64,000 nucleotides of DNA from Prostheceraeus crozeri (lineage: Eukaryota; Platyhelminthes; Polycladida; Euryleptidae). The stretch is taken from positions 52,483 through 116,482 of the forward strand of contig CAJQUW010003382.1 in the NCBI GenBank assembly GCA_907163375.1. Direction: 5' to 3'. The first letter of the stretch is position 1. Each line of letters opens with the position of its first letter. Both the position numbers and the translations under genes were made by a program. A model generated the notes under the pieces. It did no database searches. It was not told where the DNA came from and worked only from the letters and a program-made list of their open reading frames with translations. Of this stretch, positions 23,360-36,473 are shown in pieces.

Positions 23360-24870
23360 GCTTCAATTAATTTGCATTTATTGTTACTAAACAAATGTAA
23401 TTACATTTGTAGATGAATTTATGTTTTCCTCACGAAGCTATCTTCAGGGAACATAAATGTTAGGTCATGTTTAATTAATTATAAGTTAGACAAATAGTCC
23501 GGCAACCGGAAGTTAATTAATTAATTGTCATTAATTATTTTTCATAAAATGATGTAGTAACTAACTTGGCATTCCCTTACTTTTGAGATGTTTACATTGA
23601 GTGTACGCAATTGATCACAATTGCATCAGTTATGGCTTTCCTATTTTCATTTGTATTTCGATAACAGTATCAGTGTAAAAAAGAAGCAACGAACCAATGG
23701 AAGCATGATTACAATGTCAATATGGACCTGTTTCCACAAAACGGACCATATGCACTTTTTTACATGCAGGATTTTTACAGTTTTTATCATCGTTGTGTTG
23801 TCACTAAACCAATTTTAGATAGATGAAGATTGCGACTACACAATTCAAAAGTCTTTGTCATTCAGTAACTCGTCCGAAACGTTTAGCCTTGGTTCATCAG
23901 GCCAAGAGAGCCGATAATGTAGGCCTAATCACTGCGGTATTTTCACTTTCACATAGAAGTTTTATAACCTATTTCAAACACGAATACTTACTATCGCTTT
24001 AATGGTTGATTATTGCTTGACATCATTGATTATTGATCACTCATTCTTGAGAAGAAAAAAATGACTTAAATTAGAAGAAAAAATATCATTAATAGACTTA
24101 TTCATAAAAGGATTAACTTTTCTTATTGTATATTATTATTTATATCTATAAACTTTATTAAACTACATCTTTATTTACTGAGTTAAAAGCTAAAAACTGT
24201 TAAACTAACTAAATAAAGATACTAAGCTTGCGACCGATATCCCTGAAAATAACTACTTGAACTATTATATAAGATTTCACTATGGGTTAAGCAAAATTAA
24301 TTTTTGCCATTATCAAAATGAAATCGTACGTCAAGTTGTACCCGTCCTTTGCTAAAAATAGTTGGGTCTCCAGTTATGTGAAGAGAAACTTCACTGTCAA
24401 CACCTTTGACAGCATCGATAAAAGAAGTACAGCTCTAACTCTCTTGGCATCGAAGCTGGAAACAAAACCAAATCTCGTCACAAGTGTAATGGTCGCTCTG
24501 ATAGAGATTTCGTTATTAACAAAAGCTCGCGTAAATAAAAACTATTTTAATGAAAATAAAGTTGTTCTAAATATTGATTTTATTAGTGATAGTTTTCTCG
24601 CAAAATTAATTATCGTATTCGTAAATATAAACTTGACATTAAATTCGCAAATTAAAGTAACCTAAAACTATGCTACTTATTTCGAAACAAGAATAATAAT
24701 AATACACGCTAACTAATTGTTTTCTTTGTAGTAACTTCTTAATCATAATAATTGCAATATTATAGTTTTGTTGTTTATCCGTTTATTTGTCATTTTAGTT
24801 CTAATAGTTACATAGATGATCTTCACGCCCTTTTCGTTTGAGATTTGATGAACATCGCAATGTAGCCACC
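23360..24870. other. Gene-free AT-rich DNA
   Basis: No supportable gene. 'gtccgaaacgtttagccttgg' near 23872, followed by 'ttcatcaggccaagag', resembles the end of a Penelope-like terminal repeat on the opposite strand, but too little is left to call it. The open frame at 24318-24665 has background composition. Confidence 0.4.
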
Positions 24871-24877
24871 CCAGTGG

Positions 24878-24917
24878 GTGGTTCAATGTGCCCCACGCAT
24901 GAGGCACATTGAACCAC
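24878..24917. repeat. Perfect 15-bp hairpin, 10-base loop
   Basis: GTGGTTCAATGTGCC (24878-24892) and its exact reverse complement (24903-24917). 'ttcaatgtgccc' occurs a third time at 25080. There is no U tract, so it is not a terminator of bacterial type. Confidence 0.8.
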
Positions 24918-24919
24918 TT

Positions 24920-26430
24920 TGGTAGAAATTTCAAAATTAAAATTGTGAGGAGATTAAATGTCACAAAAACGTTCAGCAACTCAGAGATTACTAAGGATAT
25001 CCTCAACCTTTCATCCGAGTTTGATTTTGGTTCATTTGATTCAGTATATTCAAACTGTTGAGAAAAGATCAAAAACATGTTCAATGTGCCCTACCCGCCC
25101 CAATCAAGAATGGAGATGCAGCAAGTCCTCTGACTGATCGCTGTTTGAAATGTACCGCGAACTGTATTGAAGACTGACGTCAGTATATTGCTAACTTTTT
25201 GATTGCCCTGTCAAAGCCAGTATCAACGAATCACAACTATAATTCGAAAATTGATTTGTACTTCGCTGTGATTGCCTGGCATGATGTTATTAAATATCAA
25301 TACACATGTCAACGGATTCTCATCGAAGATCGCACCCACAAACTGAAAGCTGTAACAAATACGCGAGTGACTCACAACCAAAAGCAGTTTAACTTAAATT
25401 AATAATGGCAGTTTTTCAATTAAGCAATCAAGCAGATTTTAGAGTCATAACCACACATTTTCACTAAAAGTTGACGTATCTTAATGAACAATACGTCAGA
25501 TAAAAGCCTAGGATTTGACTGTTCATCTCATCCGGGTTTCATCTCTTCATCAACACGATTTCATGTTTAAAAATTATGATTTATGAAGTGGGTTTTACTT
25601 CTGTAGAGACACATTAGGTAATGAGTAGACGTGTAATATACTGTTATCAATTCATCATGAAAAATGCAAATTATCATATCATTGTAATAACATCAGGATA
25701 AGCTTAACGATGTAAAATGTGGAACGCCTTTATTTCTGAACAAATATTGCCAGTGATGGACCTATGCGTACAATAATAAAATTACTAAATCCTGTACAAA
25801 TTATAACTAACAACCGATGGAGAGAAATATTTATAGATCAGCTTACCTATTAACAACTTGATTGTTCGAGTCATAGCAGTGACTTACATTTTGCATAAAT
25901 TAGTCAATTCCGTTTCTTAGATTGTGTCATTCGTTTCCAAGAGATAATAAAATCAATTGCCATGTATCCTGATTCCATCGATGTAGAAGTCAAATGACAA
26001 ATCATGAAATATACGAATGAAACTTTGGAAGTGTGGAGACAATATATTGTTAAATGATTCTGAAGAAAAATGAGATAACACTGCGCACTCGGAAGTCGTA
26101 ATATATGTGTAATTTGTTGGGAGATTTATTGAAGGAAGCCAATCTAAGAGATCCTCGAAATCGGTGATATCATCCTTGGGAATTCGAATTATCAAGTTTC
26201 CATTCTTGTGTTCTCTCCTTCCATGCGAGCTGTTGCCGTTGATGCGTTTTCCACAAAAAGTTTGGTTTGGTTGATGAAGATGCCGAGGTATAGTAAGATG
26301 GAAAGTTGTTGAAAACACTGGGAACTGCCGAAGATTTGAGTTGCAATAGTTTCAATTCTTTTCTGGGACGCTTAGATGATATTGAATTGTTGACTTGTCT
26401 TGATCAAATCATTTTCGAGGAATAGAGCGG
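24920..26430. other. No confident gene; weak minus-strand frame at 25953-26318
   Basis: A 121-residue minus-strand frame (…KDDITDFEDLLDWLPSINLP…) has slightly better composition than the background and could be an exon. It has no motif I recognise and no good splice sites that I can defend. The remainder is AT-rich. Confidence 0.3.
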
Positions 26431-26439
26431 GAGCCAGGG

Positions 26440-26880
26440 GGTCTAAGGTAGCTGGAAAGCTAACCAATTGCCACTAGTACCAGATGAACGAGTAATCCCT
26501 GCTATTCACGAAAATGAGCTTCTGCCGGGTCGCCGTTGGTGGGTGGGGTCACAAAATGACCCCCCAAAATTAGCCTACCTCAGCTGGAAACCTAACCGGA
26601 TGAGACCAGTGCCAAATTGTTCCTTTTAACCCACCAAATACTGAATGGATACTGCCAGAAACTTTCAGTGGTGGGTTGACCCCGCCAGAAGCCCCAAAGC
26701 ACTCGAGCCCCCCAAAATTAGCCTACCTTAGCTGGAAGCCTAACCAGATGAGACCAATGCCAAATTGTTCCTTTTAACCCACCAAATACTGAATGGATAC
26801 TACCAGAAACTTTCAGTGGTGGGTTGACCCCGCCAGAAGCCCCCATTGACCCCCCCAAAAATAGCCTACCTTAGCTGGAA
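26440..26880 (+). repeat. ~150-bp tandem repeat, about 2.3 good units plus a degenerate one
   Basis: Units begin at 'ccccaaaattagcctacc' (about 26562, 26711 and 26853). They contain 'gccaaattgttccttttaac' and 'tgacccc(gc)cagaagcccc'. A more divergent unit precedes them from 26440. Confidence 0.9.
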
Positions 26881-27075
26881 TGGTTATGTTTTTTTTATGT
26901 TTGCTAATATTTCTTATGTTTCGTAGTTTAATTTTGACTTTTGAATTATATATTCTATAAATTAAGATTTATTTTATTAATCTTGTTGAATGTTATTCTT
27001 ATATGTACATGCACGTATGGTGGCCAGAAAAACAGTTTTGAGAATAAAAATCTTTAATTTGATTTTCCAATCATC

Positions 27076-30000
27076 TCATAGTTCAGTATCGGAGTCAGAA
27101 TCACCACTCCAATCCTCATCGATATCGGACGACGACTCCTCATCCTCAATCGTCATAGCATCGCTGAACAAGGAATCCGGAACTGCCGGCCCCTCATACC
27201 AGATAGGGGTAAGGATATCTCCATCAACAGTCCACCCATAGTCTATGGGAGAGAGCCCATCTGTCGGACAAGCGTTTGTAGCATTCAACCACATTGAGGT
27301 TACGTAGTGGGTACGGAGAATCTTCATTGACAGTGTTCTGCGAGTAGGTGGCAGAAGTGAGCAATCGACCTTCTTGATGTTAGCCAATGGTTTATCCTGC
27401 AAAAGATTGAGCATGTAGAAGTCGGCTTTTTGATTTCAGAAAAATCTTATGATCAGCACATCATCATTAGAAGCTTCAAATGAAAATGCACGAAGGAATC
27501 TTGGTACGAGTACATTAACCAACGTAAGTATAAGAATAGAATGAACAAGTTACAGATGTGAATTTTCCTGTGTCCGATTTGATAAAAACAAGTGAAATAT
27601 GTCGTCAATAAACGCTATTATGAATTTGGCTCTTTCATCTGTTGATATCAACACAAATGTGTAGTATACTTCATAGATTACAGGTTAGGGTAAGCATATA
27701 CGATCGTAATTCTCGGAATACATTTGGCCTCTAAAAATGGTTTACCTGATTGATTTTTCCAGAAAGGAATAAGAGTCGTTTATATCGAGCTTCATCAACA
27801 TACTCCGTTTTCATTTGACCATACATCAAACAGACAAGCTGAGACGCCAAGTCAATATCGATATTGGTGTTAGGATCTCTCATTTGGGTGAACAAGTCAA
27901 TGAACCTTCCAGATTGATCGTTTTCCAAAATATTGAGAGCTTTGGTTTTTCCTTTCCTTCAAAGAAGAATGAATATGATGTATTATTACTGAATTTTTTA
28001 TCTGCGCACTAGAAACATTTTTGTAATATATTTACATAAAGTTCACAGTAGCCTTCCATAAACTGGAAGAAATAAAAAGTTAATATAGACTACTGTACAA
28101 TGTACATGCATATAGAGTACATGAGATTACGGATCGAGATGCATTGAACCATTATTTAGAGTATGTATGTCACATAGCTTATGAATTAACAGAAGACAAT
28201 GATGAGTTACCAATCATACACGTATATCACTATACATGTACATGCATATAGGAATATATCTTCCATGAATGTGGGAGTAAGCCAAGAACATATTTTAAGT
28301 ATATCTACATTTGTTTATCGTTAACCGACAGTTATATTTTAGTATATGAAAGTGCTTTAACTGGATTTCTGTAATTACTACTTCCATGAGATGCATGACT
28401 TTTTACAATACTTACCTATAGAACGCGGAGGTGTAGTCGCATCCAGTGAAAGCGTGATAGCCCGGCAGTGCCTCAGCGAGTCCTGGTTTTCGTTCTTCAA
28501 GCACTTGAAAGATTCGCGAGATATTGATGTAACGTCTGTTGTTGTTAATCCCGCAATCCATAATAACGTTTCTCTGCTGCGAAGCCTCTTGAATCATGCG
28601 CTGCGTTCCGAGAAGAATGATGAAAACGTCAGTGTCAGACGATCTCACAATGATGTGACCATTCACATTTTTACAATGAAATGCTATCAATGTATCGGCT
28701 TCCTCGTGATCCCCTTGCAGGTGATCCGGTTTTGTGACATTGATGTTATCCTCATCGTCCGGTTTGTACATATAGCAGTCACCACCGTTTGATGCCATCA
28801 CAGTTTTGTTTTGCATTATGTGCCAATAGTGTTTTTTACTCCATTCATTCAGAAGAAATTTCGTAAGTTCACTTTTGAATGACGAATTTGTCAGCAACTT
28901 TTGACCACTCTGTCGAATGCTTTGTTCTGGACCAGTTATGGTGAAGACAAGTCATTTGTTCGCCGAGATCTGCGTTCGTCGTCTTTAATACAATTAAATC
29001 CATATTTGTCGAAGCATATATGAACTTCCCTCGATTTTCCGGCGCATATTAATGACAGAATTGATCTTGCAATTGAGGAATACGTTGTTCCTACATTTGT
29101 TTGAGAAACTACCGAATGAAGAACAAGCCCTCCATCAGATATCTGGACAGATGGAAGTAATACTTCTTCGGATTCTATTTCTGATTGCAATGTCTCCAAC
29201 TTGACCATCAAGGTGGATTTCTGCGTCTTCACTCGTGTTCCATCGCTGTTGGATATTGACAAGGGATACAATGTAATGGGATATGTCATCAATCTTTGAA
29301 GGTCAAACGAGGTTTTTTCTGCGATCACCATGACGATGCGAATGAACATATCTCTAATATTCTAGGCTTTGATGTTCGATGCCTTTGCTCCTTGTTTAGG
29401 TTTGATAGCGAGATTTTGAGCTGCAAAGTTGTTGATTGGGATTCTTCTCACGGGCTTCTGGAATCGACAGTGTTCGTGGTTCCACTCTTCAATGAACTGC
29501 TTTCTTGCAGTTTCACCTCGTTTCAATGAATTCAGGAGGTAGTTTTCCGTGTCTTTTACCGCAACTTGTCCTGTAGCGATATTAATTAGATGTGGATGGG
29601 TGTCATTCAGGAAGGGGTTACAAAATTCGTCGATTTTTTCGCTTAGAGCTTTCATTTGCATGTTGTCTCGTTTGACCCGTGATGTTTGGCATTGAGTAGC
29701 CGAATGTTCCCCGATTTCAAGACCAGTTAATGCTCTCAATTCTCCAACCGACAAAGCCCTTTGCGTCATGGTTACTGACCATCTTCGCACAGCATTCTCT
29801 GAGTTACGGAATGCAACAATTCCCTTCATTTGCGAAGCTGAGTCGCGGTTGACTGATTGCTCCAGAGACAAGTCTACAGCAGATCGATTGAACTCTTTCT
29901 GTGTTCGTCGTACAGTAAAGGCTCCGTTTTTCAATATTTGAAAATGCCTGGGGTTACAATTTTTCAATTTCTGATAAAACAATGTGCCCCACCTCGCGTA

Positions 30001-32472
30001 GTTCGGACGATTGAGGGCAAAGGATATATTGAGTACATCAGGAAATACCGTAATATATCCACTGACATCATTTGTCTTGACGCATCTTTCTAGTTCTCGG
30101 TGAACACGATTGATGTAAAAGATATAAATTGTCCAGAACTGTGCTGTTGGTCCTTTCTCACCATTTAACATCCTCTGAAAATATTTTTCGTATTTTTTTA
30201 GATGATCAACGAACGGTGTGCAATTGATCAATGTTTCAATATCACATTCGTGTAGCAAGTCAGGCAAGTATTCAGAGGAGGAGTCTTCTTCTGACTTAAT
30301 TTCACTAAGGAAGCTTTCGTAGAGTTTCATCTCCATCACATTTGCTACAAGTTCATGAATCCTGCGACATCGATTGTAGAATTTCCCTTTCATGAATCCA
30401 ATCATTGAACCTTCAGCCAATATATTCGATTCTGTTAGAAGGAGCTCAATGCCACAGTCATTCAGGAAAGTTCCGATCCCGCCGTAGAATGCCAATTCAA
30501 TATGGAAATTTCCAAGAAGAATCAAAAGTTTGTCGAATTCTGGCTTTTCTAAGCCACTGCCAAATCGTATGTTACAATCGCAAACTCTTGTCCAACTTCC
30601 TCTGCAACTTTAAAAGTTCTAATCATTGTCTCTTTGACCACGTTATTTTGCGTTGGTGACTTGGGTATGGGATCCATATAAGAAATGTGTTGAATCGGCA
30701 AGAGATCTTTTGTGTTTTTGCTCATGAAACCGGCATGAAGAGGTGTGTTGCCTTCCTGCAATCGCAAGAACCAATACAAATCAATAGGATTTAGTGATAG
30801 GCCTACTCTTTGAAGTGGGCAAATTTCAGATGTTTCTTCTGTTTCATTTTCCTCTTGGGCTCTGGTTTTGAAGACTGCGGTGTGTAAAGATTTTCTGAAT
30901 GTGGTTATTTGCCTATCTTTTCCCATAAACACCCTGCGGTTTCGTTCAGATCTAAATTCTTCGACTGTTGCTGCTGCTGAGCTTTGTGCTTCCACCGGAC
31001 TGATATTCTGGTAGGTGTGACCTACTGTTGTATGCAGTGTCTGCTTTCCATCCAGGGTTTCAACATTGGCGTCGTTGTTATCCCACACACATGCGGTTGC
31101 TAATGAGGGATTGAGACGGATGCCATGTGGAGTTTCACGGTTGTTGGCCTCCACTGAATAGGCGCATTCAGTTTCTAAACCTTTTGCTTCGCTGTAACTG
31201 ATGCAGTGGCCAAGTCGATTCAAAATTTGTATAGATAATTTTGACCCAGTCAAAGAAGCGAAACCTAGACCCAGCGATGTATGTTTCCACGGTTTCACAG
31301 TACCGCGAGATGCATTGTATATGGCATCAGAAGCCATCGAGTTCACTTTTCGATCTAAGGCATCATTGTTCACTGAAGTGCTAGAAAGAAGGCCATCTAT
31401 AAGAGTGCGAAAAAGTAAATCCAATTGTTCGGGAACTTTTGGTGAACATTCCTTCAGATTATGAATAGTAGTCGGCGAAGGTGTTTGAAATCTTTGTAGT
31501 TTAGTGATCAGACCTCTCAGATAAAGAGCAGACCATCGCAATTTTTTGTTTTGTTCTTGACGCTCACCATCATCGGAAAGGCGATATCTGGCCAATTCTT
31601 CTGAGACTTTCGAGCTGAAGATGAAATTCCTTTTTCCATCAAGTTTGATTAAGATTCGCTGTTGAAATAAAGCCGAAAGTTTGCGCGTCAAATTTTGGAC
31701 AGAATATGAGGAAATATGCGTTTCATTGCCACCATTATTCACATACTCAGTTTGATACATCTCTAAAAGATCAATGACGTAAATCGACTTTTCGTTTTGA
31801 ATAACTTCGTGTTCGATGAAATCCGATATGGATGATAGCGTCATTTTGTGAATATGTGGTGTACTATCTTTCCATTCCTCTTGGCGCTTATTTTCATCTA
31901 TTTCAATGAGATACTTTGACCGACAGGATTTATGGTATTCGGCTTCTTTCGCTATAAGGTCAACACCACTCCTGATTAAGGCTTGTATGCGTTCATTGGT
32001 TGAAAATTTTGCGTCTTCTGTAAGGGACTTGCATCCTGATTCCGTGGCTACTTTTATCATGGGTTCTTCTCTTCCGTGCATTTTTTCGTGCTTTACCACA
32101 GAATATACAGATTCCCTTTAGCATCCCACGATCATCCGGCTTGAGAAGGGAGCTAATTTGGCGTGTTTCTACTCGAACCGTTTTCGAAGTAGAGGCTTCT
32201 TTTGAGAAGTTATGTGTACTTTGAATCTTACGTTTCACTGCTGTGTAATTCTTATTACATGAAGTATGGTACCATACTGAATATTCAGTAGGATTTGTTG
32301 CAAGTAGTTTCCTCGTTGTTGATTCATATTTATCCGATTCCAAACCACGTCTTAATTCTGCTGCCTTTATGACAGTTTTCCAAGTATTATCGACGAACTT
32401 TTTCAGTGAGTTGTTTTCTGTTGAAGCTTCGCCGCAGAGATAACAACAGGCATTACATGTGCTCTCATCCAT
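27076..32472 (-). pseudogene. Relic of a multicopy gene family with XPG/FEN1-like nuclease domain
   Basis: From the minus-strand start at 32472 the segment encodes: a Cys-rich head (CNACCYLCG, then CIFCG and DLIAKEAEYHKSCRSKYL), a long middle (WSALYLRGLI; GNFHIELAFYGGIG; LNRPNYARWGTLFYQKL; DLSLEQSVNRDSASQMKGIV), and a C-terminal PIN/FEN-like block (HEEADTLIAFHC, RSSDTDVFIILL, ALPGYHAFTGCDYTSAF). Smaller exons follow at about 27746-27956 and 27076-27414. A textbook intron at 27957-28415 (AG|GTAAGT donor) keeps the frame across the FEN-like motif, which shows an intron-bearing origin. About four interruptions elsewhere make it non-functional. The family is repeated in many aquatic invertebrates. 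Whether it is a transposon gene or a multiplied host gene is unknown to me. The junction into the last exon does not match in phase by my reading. Confidence 0.65.
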
Positions 32473-32499
32473 CTACAAGAGAAATGGAGATCATGATTA

Positions 32500-33430
32500 A
32501 TACATACCGGTATATATTGTTGCTTTTTGGTATTTTGCTTATTATCTTTTTGAATTACTCGTCTTCGTTGGCGTTACTTATTCGTCACGCCAAAGTTAGT
32601 CGCTTCTGCTACAGAAGACTGCACAGCGACTGGGCCCACCAATCAATAATTGACTTATCACATAAAGCCTATATCGTTGATGCTTTCAAACTATTGTTCT
32701 TTAATTCCATAATTTTTTTAAACATTTTTACTGTAACTTTAATTGGTGCAGCATGAGCTAAAGAAAGGTATTGGTGGGCCTAAATTAATTCATCATATTA
32801 TTCATTATATTATCTACATGCACGTATACAATACTGCAGCCTATTGGCGGGTTTCTACTGCAGTGTAATCCTTATTGCATGAAGTATGGTACCATACTGA
32901 ATATTCAGTAGGATTTATTGACCACCACTGCTGAAGCCTAAAGGGCGAAATATTCGGTGTCATTCAAGAAAAAGTATATTCCACAAGTTGTATTTGTCTA
33001 CGCGAGCATAGTGAGCGGCATGCAAAGACCTCCTAGGGGTTTATGCTTTGCTAATCAATCTACTAAATCTACTTCTACTGTTTCTACTAATTCTAGATCT
33101 GCTGCTACTGATTCTGCTTCGTCTTAATTCTGCTGCATACTAAGCTTCGTATGAATTACATGCGCGTGTGTGTATGTGTTTGCTATTAACTCCTAACTAA
33201 ACTACCTCCGTGATGAGACGAACCACCATCTCATGATCAGAGCTGCTGGCGAATCAAAAGTAACTTTAAACTTCCGTCTCCACTCTCAGATCGATCCATC
33301 CCGGACGGTCTATCCGATCAGGGTATCTGATAGCTTCTTTGACTGTCAAAGTTGTTGCTTTTGACACTACACCCAGACAGGTCATCTGAACGGAGTAGGG
33401 GAGGAATGATGTAGCTATTTTTAAACATAC
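32500..33430. other. Non-coding; holds a 70-bp partial copy of the pseudogene
   Basis: 32855-32925 repeats 32230-32300 ('gaagtatggtaccatactg…') and is then joined to 'gctgaagcctaaagggcgaaa', a wording found in Penelope-like terminal repeats. Short 'ctactgattctgc' repeats lie near 33060-33130. No gene. Confidence 0.5.
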
Positions 33431-33439
33431 AGTAAGTAG

Positions 33440-33700
33440 TGGCCAGCCGCTAAATTACAGGGTCAGTCTAGTCTATTGGTCGAGTCGGTGGTACACTAAG
33501 CCTTTGAGTTATTCTTCCTTCGACGGCTTCGTTAGCGGATCTCTTCCTCATTCCCACTAAAGACAACCACCCAGGAGTAATCCCGGGGCCGAGGGTTGTC
33601 ACGTCGAAGTAAGTCAAATCTGCTGCCAGATTTGACACAGCGACAAGGCTCTGGTGCCGCTGAGGAGGATACTCCATACCGTATTATACCACCGACCTTG
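33440..33700 (+). repeat. Possible tRNA-derived SINE
   Basis: A CG-richer block of about 250 bp. 'tggtcgagtcgg' (33477-33488) fits a pol III A box, and 'ccttcgacggc' about 35 bases on weakly fits a B box. A GC-rich body with 'aatcccggggccgagggttg' follows. I see no tail repeat or flanking duplication. The minus-strand frame across it (33468-33677) is probably incidental. It could also be a fragment of another repeat. Confidence 0.3.
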
Positions 33701-33704
33701 AGTG

Positions 33705-34375
33705 TGATAAATGCATCCATTTCATTTCATCATTATTCATGCATCGAATTTCTAACTTACCGTTTAAAATAGTATTTCAATGAGAATTCAAATGACACGC
33801 AGTCGACGATAGCAGCTGTCTCCAAAGGAATATCAATGTGGTTATGACTCCTGAGTATGATGTCGAGGGCATTTAAAGCATATCTGAAAACGAATCATTA
33901 ACCGATGAATTGTCAGTAGAGTGTCGAATTGCTCTCTCTATGCGAGATTGAAAAGTGGGTTGCATTGTGTGCATGCATGCATTGTGTGAGAAAACATCGA
34001 TAATGTTACCACTGCAGTCAGCTTTGATGGCAGTCGCCACCTTGAACAATAAACGCTGAAGAAAAACCAATGATTGACCGCGATTGACTTCGTCTGCATC
34101 GAGTCACTTCTGTGCATCGAGTGAATGACTCACTCAATTCGGACGCGTGAGATAACTGATTGATAAGTCCACTGTCTTCAGTCATCATCTTACATTACTC
34201 GACGCTACTGTGTTGTGTTCACGTGAACTGGATTCCGTGATTGGACGTCTTATTGGTAAATAAGCTCGTTCCGGCTAGATGTTGGTAAACGCTCGCGCAG
34301 ATTTGTGTCGATTTCAACACCTGCTTGGTCAAGTTCCTTAATGATTATCTGAAAATGCTGAGTTGATGGATGGCG
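33705..34375. other. No gene seen
   Basis: Mixed sequence with short 'gcatgcatgcattgtg' words near 33970. No coding frame or repeat that I can support. Confidence 0.4.
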
Positions 34376-34377
34376 TG

Positions 34378-34480
34378 CGGTAAATTCATCCCTCGGAAAT
34401 TTCATCCCCGGTAAATTCGTCCCTAGGATATTCCATCCCTTGGAAATATTATCCCCGGTAAATTCATCCCTCGGACAATT
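34378..34480 (-). repeat. Left arm of an inverted repeat enclosing the hAT element
   Basis: Short tandem units of about 29 bp built on 'ggtaaattcatccctcggaa' and 'atttcatcccc'. The same units occur in reverse complement at 40988-41049. The pair brackets the hAT element with its LINE insertion and about 330 bp more, so it may be the ends of an older host element. No certain target duplication. Confidence 0.75.
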
Positions 34481-34892
34481 CAATCTTCGGTTCAGTGGCG
34501 GATCCAGGATTCGACCACAGGGGGGCCCAGCGGCTGATCCTGATTCTGGGGGCTTTTACTTACAGTCATGGTTTCGAAAATACTGTCATTCAACAAAGTA
34601 ATGAAAAATAAAATATTGAAATGATATCAACCTGTACGTTTTAAGACATGTAAAACCGAAAGAAGAAATAGTTATAATTAATGCTTGGTTTAGTCAATTT
34701 GTAAAAAATATAATTCTCTCATATATGTAGGCCACCAGACTTAATGTTAGTAGCCTATGCAAAACGTCACACAATATGTTAATATGAAACGCTCATGTAT
34801 ATTCGTGAAACGCCTATAATTTCTACACATCGTGAATATAGAGTCAAGAAGGAAAAGTTCGTACTTACAGTCTTAGAAGTGAAGGGGTCGGG

Positions 34893-36000
34893 TCACATAG
34901 ATATTCTTGTTTGCTTTCTTGCAAATAATTGTACGACGGCATCAACGGTTTTTTCGCAGTCCATGTCACGATGAATGTAAGCTAATGTCAGACCAGTTAA
35001 GCGCTCTTCTGACATGTTAAATCGCAGATAACTTTTCAAATGTTTCAAGACTGAAAATGTCCTTTCGGCGCTTGCAGATGAAACCGGTAATAAGGCGAAG
35101 ATTTTAAGTAAAGTCTTAATGTTCCAACTAAAGTCTTAATTCACCTTCCAATTCGTCCAAGTTTCCATTTAGATATTCAGAATACAATTCCACAGCAGGA
35201 AGAATATCTTCAAACGCAGTATTAGTTACATTGTTAGGAAGCAGCTTGGAGAGGTGCATCACACTATCAGCATGACCACTAAAACGATCATGCAGTAAGG
35301 AAATCAGTCCATCAAGAAAAGGGTAATATATTCCTCGGCGATAATATTCAATTGGTGTGGTGGATGGTACGTTCGTTCGATGTACCTGCGTTCCAACTGT
35401 TCTCGGAGTTTGTATCGGTCTTGTTGTCAACTTTTCAATCTTTTCGAACAATTCAGAGAAGAACTCTTCATTCCTTCTTGATTTGAGTAAATCTATCACT
35501 GTGTCGACGTGTTGTAGAGCGGAAATCAAGTCATTTGAGGCAGATTGTAATACGCATGCGAGACGTTTGGTTACAGTCATCACTGAGTTCAGCATTACTA
35601 TAGAAACAATAAAATCAACTTTAGTTATTGTGGAATGAATACTGCAAGCATCAGAAGAATATGTACTTCTCTCTTTGCTCATTTTTTGGACTGGTCCACC
35701 AGGATGTTGTAATGCTCGAGCAATGTCGCTTTCTCCTATTCCATTTCCGTCGACCTCGAAACTTTGAGACTTCAATTCTGGCGTTTTGGATGATGACGTC
35801 GAATAAGACGAAGATGTATTTTTCGACTCTCCTTGTATTTCTATTTTAGATGACGAGGACTAACAGGAGAGATTTTGAGATGACAAATTATACGATGACG
35901 TGCTCATAGTATTTTGATTTGTAGAAGTAGCATCCGTTTTCTTCACAGACTCAAAGAAATCAGATATTTTCCTTCGTTTCGTTGGCGGTCTCTCACTCAT
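34893..36000 (-). pseudogene. hAT transposase (ZMYM/P52rIPK-like group), deleted
   Basis: The start MSERPPTKRRKISDFF is typical of hAT proteins of the ZMYM1/52-kDa-repressor-like group. An in-frame TAG follows at about residue 46 (near 35862). The N-terminal region ends in ARALQHPGGPVQ and then jumps directly to a late segment (TKVDFIVSIVMLN…YYRRGIYYPFLDGLI), so the BED/TTF-type finger and the first catalytic Asp region are missing. The C-terminus has the dimerisation motif SASAERTFSVLKHLKSYLR with LTGLTLAYIHRD, and ends at 34893. A frame change lies between the middle and C-terminal parts, near 35130. Confidence 0.85.
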
Positions 36001-36473
36001 GTTCACAGTGGACTTTGACTTGCATGTATGTCAACAACAAGCAGCTAAATGTAATATAAGAGAGGGATAGCGTTTCCTTCTTAGTCATTAATCATCTACA
36101 ATCCTCAATAATCATCAATTTTCCTGAAATTTTCGCTTGTGTACTCGTCGTTCTGTGCTTCTCATCGCTGTGCTGTTGGCCTTCATCGTCTACTTCTGGA
36201 ATTATCCCTACGTTCACCGTTCTTTCTAGATTCCTATACCGATAGAGTATTGTTCATCGGTCTCATTCCGTTGTGACTCTGTAGCATTGAATTCTGACGT
36301 CACTAATTGGTGTCCTTACATCAACATAGCTGTTGAAGATCGAGTTAAGTAAACCTATTGAATCGCTTTTTCAACGTTGATTCAGTGGTCGAGTTGATTA
36401 AGGTGCTAATTTGTCGGCAATCCAATCTTGCATCATTTTGGCCTTGGTTCAAATCTTGCCACCTTTCCGAACT

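Noticed and set aside
23861-23920. Possible hammerhead ribozyme core near a Penelope-like sequence
   Set aside because: CTGATGA is present on the minus strand but the GAAA core and pairing stems are not in the required places.
24318-24665. 115-residue plus-strand frame
   Set aside because: Composition equals that of the AT-rich background; no motif, promoter or homology visible.
32406-32756. Hydrophobic plus-strand frame with possible membrane segment
   Set aside because: AT-rich sequence gives Ile/Leu/Phe by chance; the first part overlaps the minus-strand pseudogene.
33468-33720. Two minus-strand frames of 60-70 residues suggestive of an exon
   Set aside because: The block looks more like a non-coding SINE-type repeat, with A-box-like sequence and CG-rich body.
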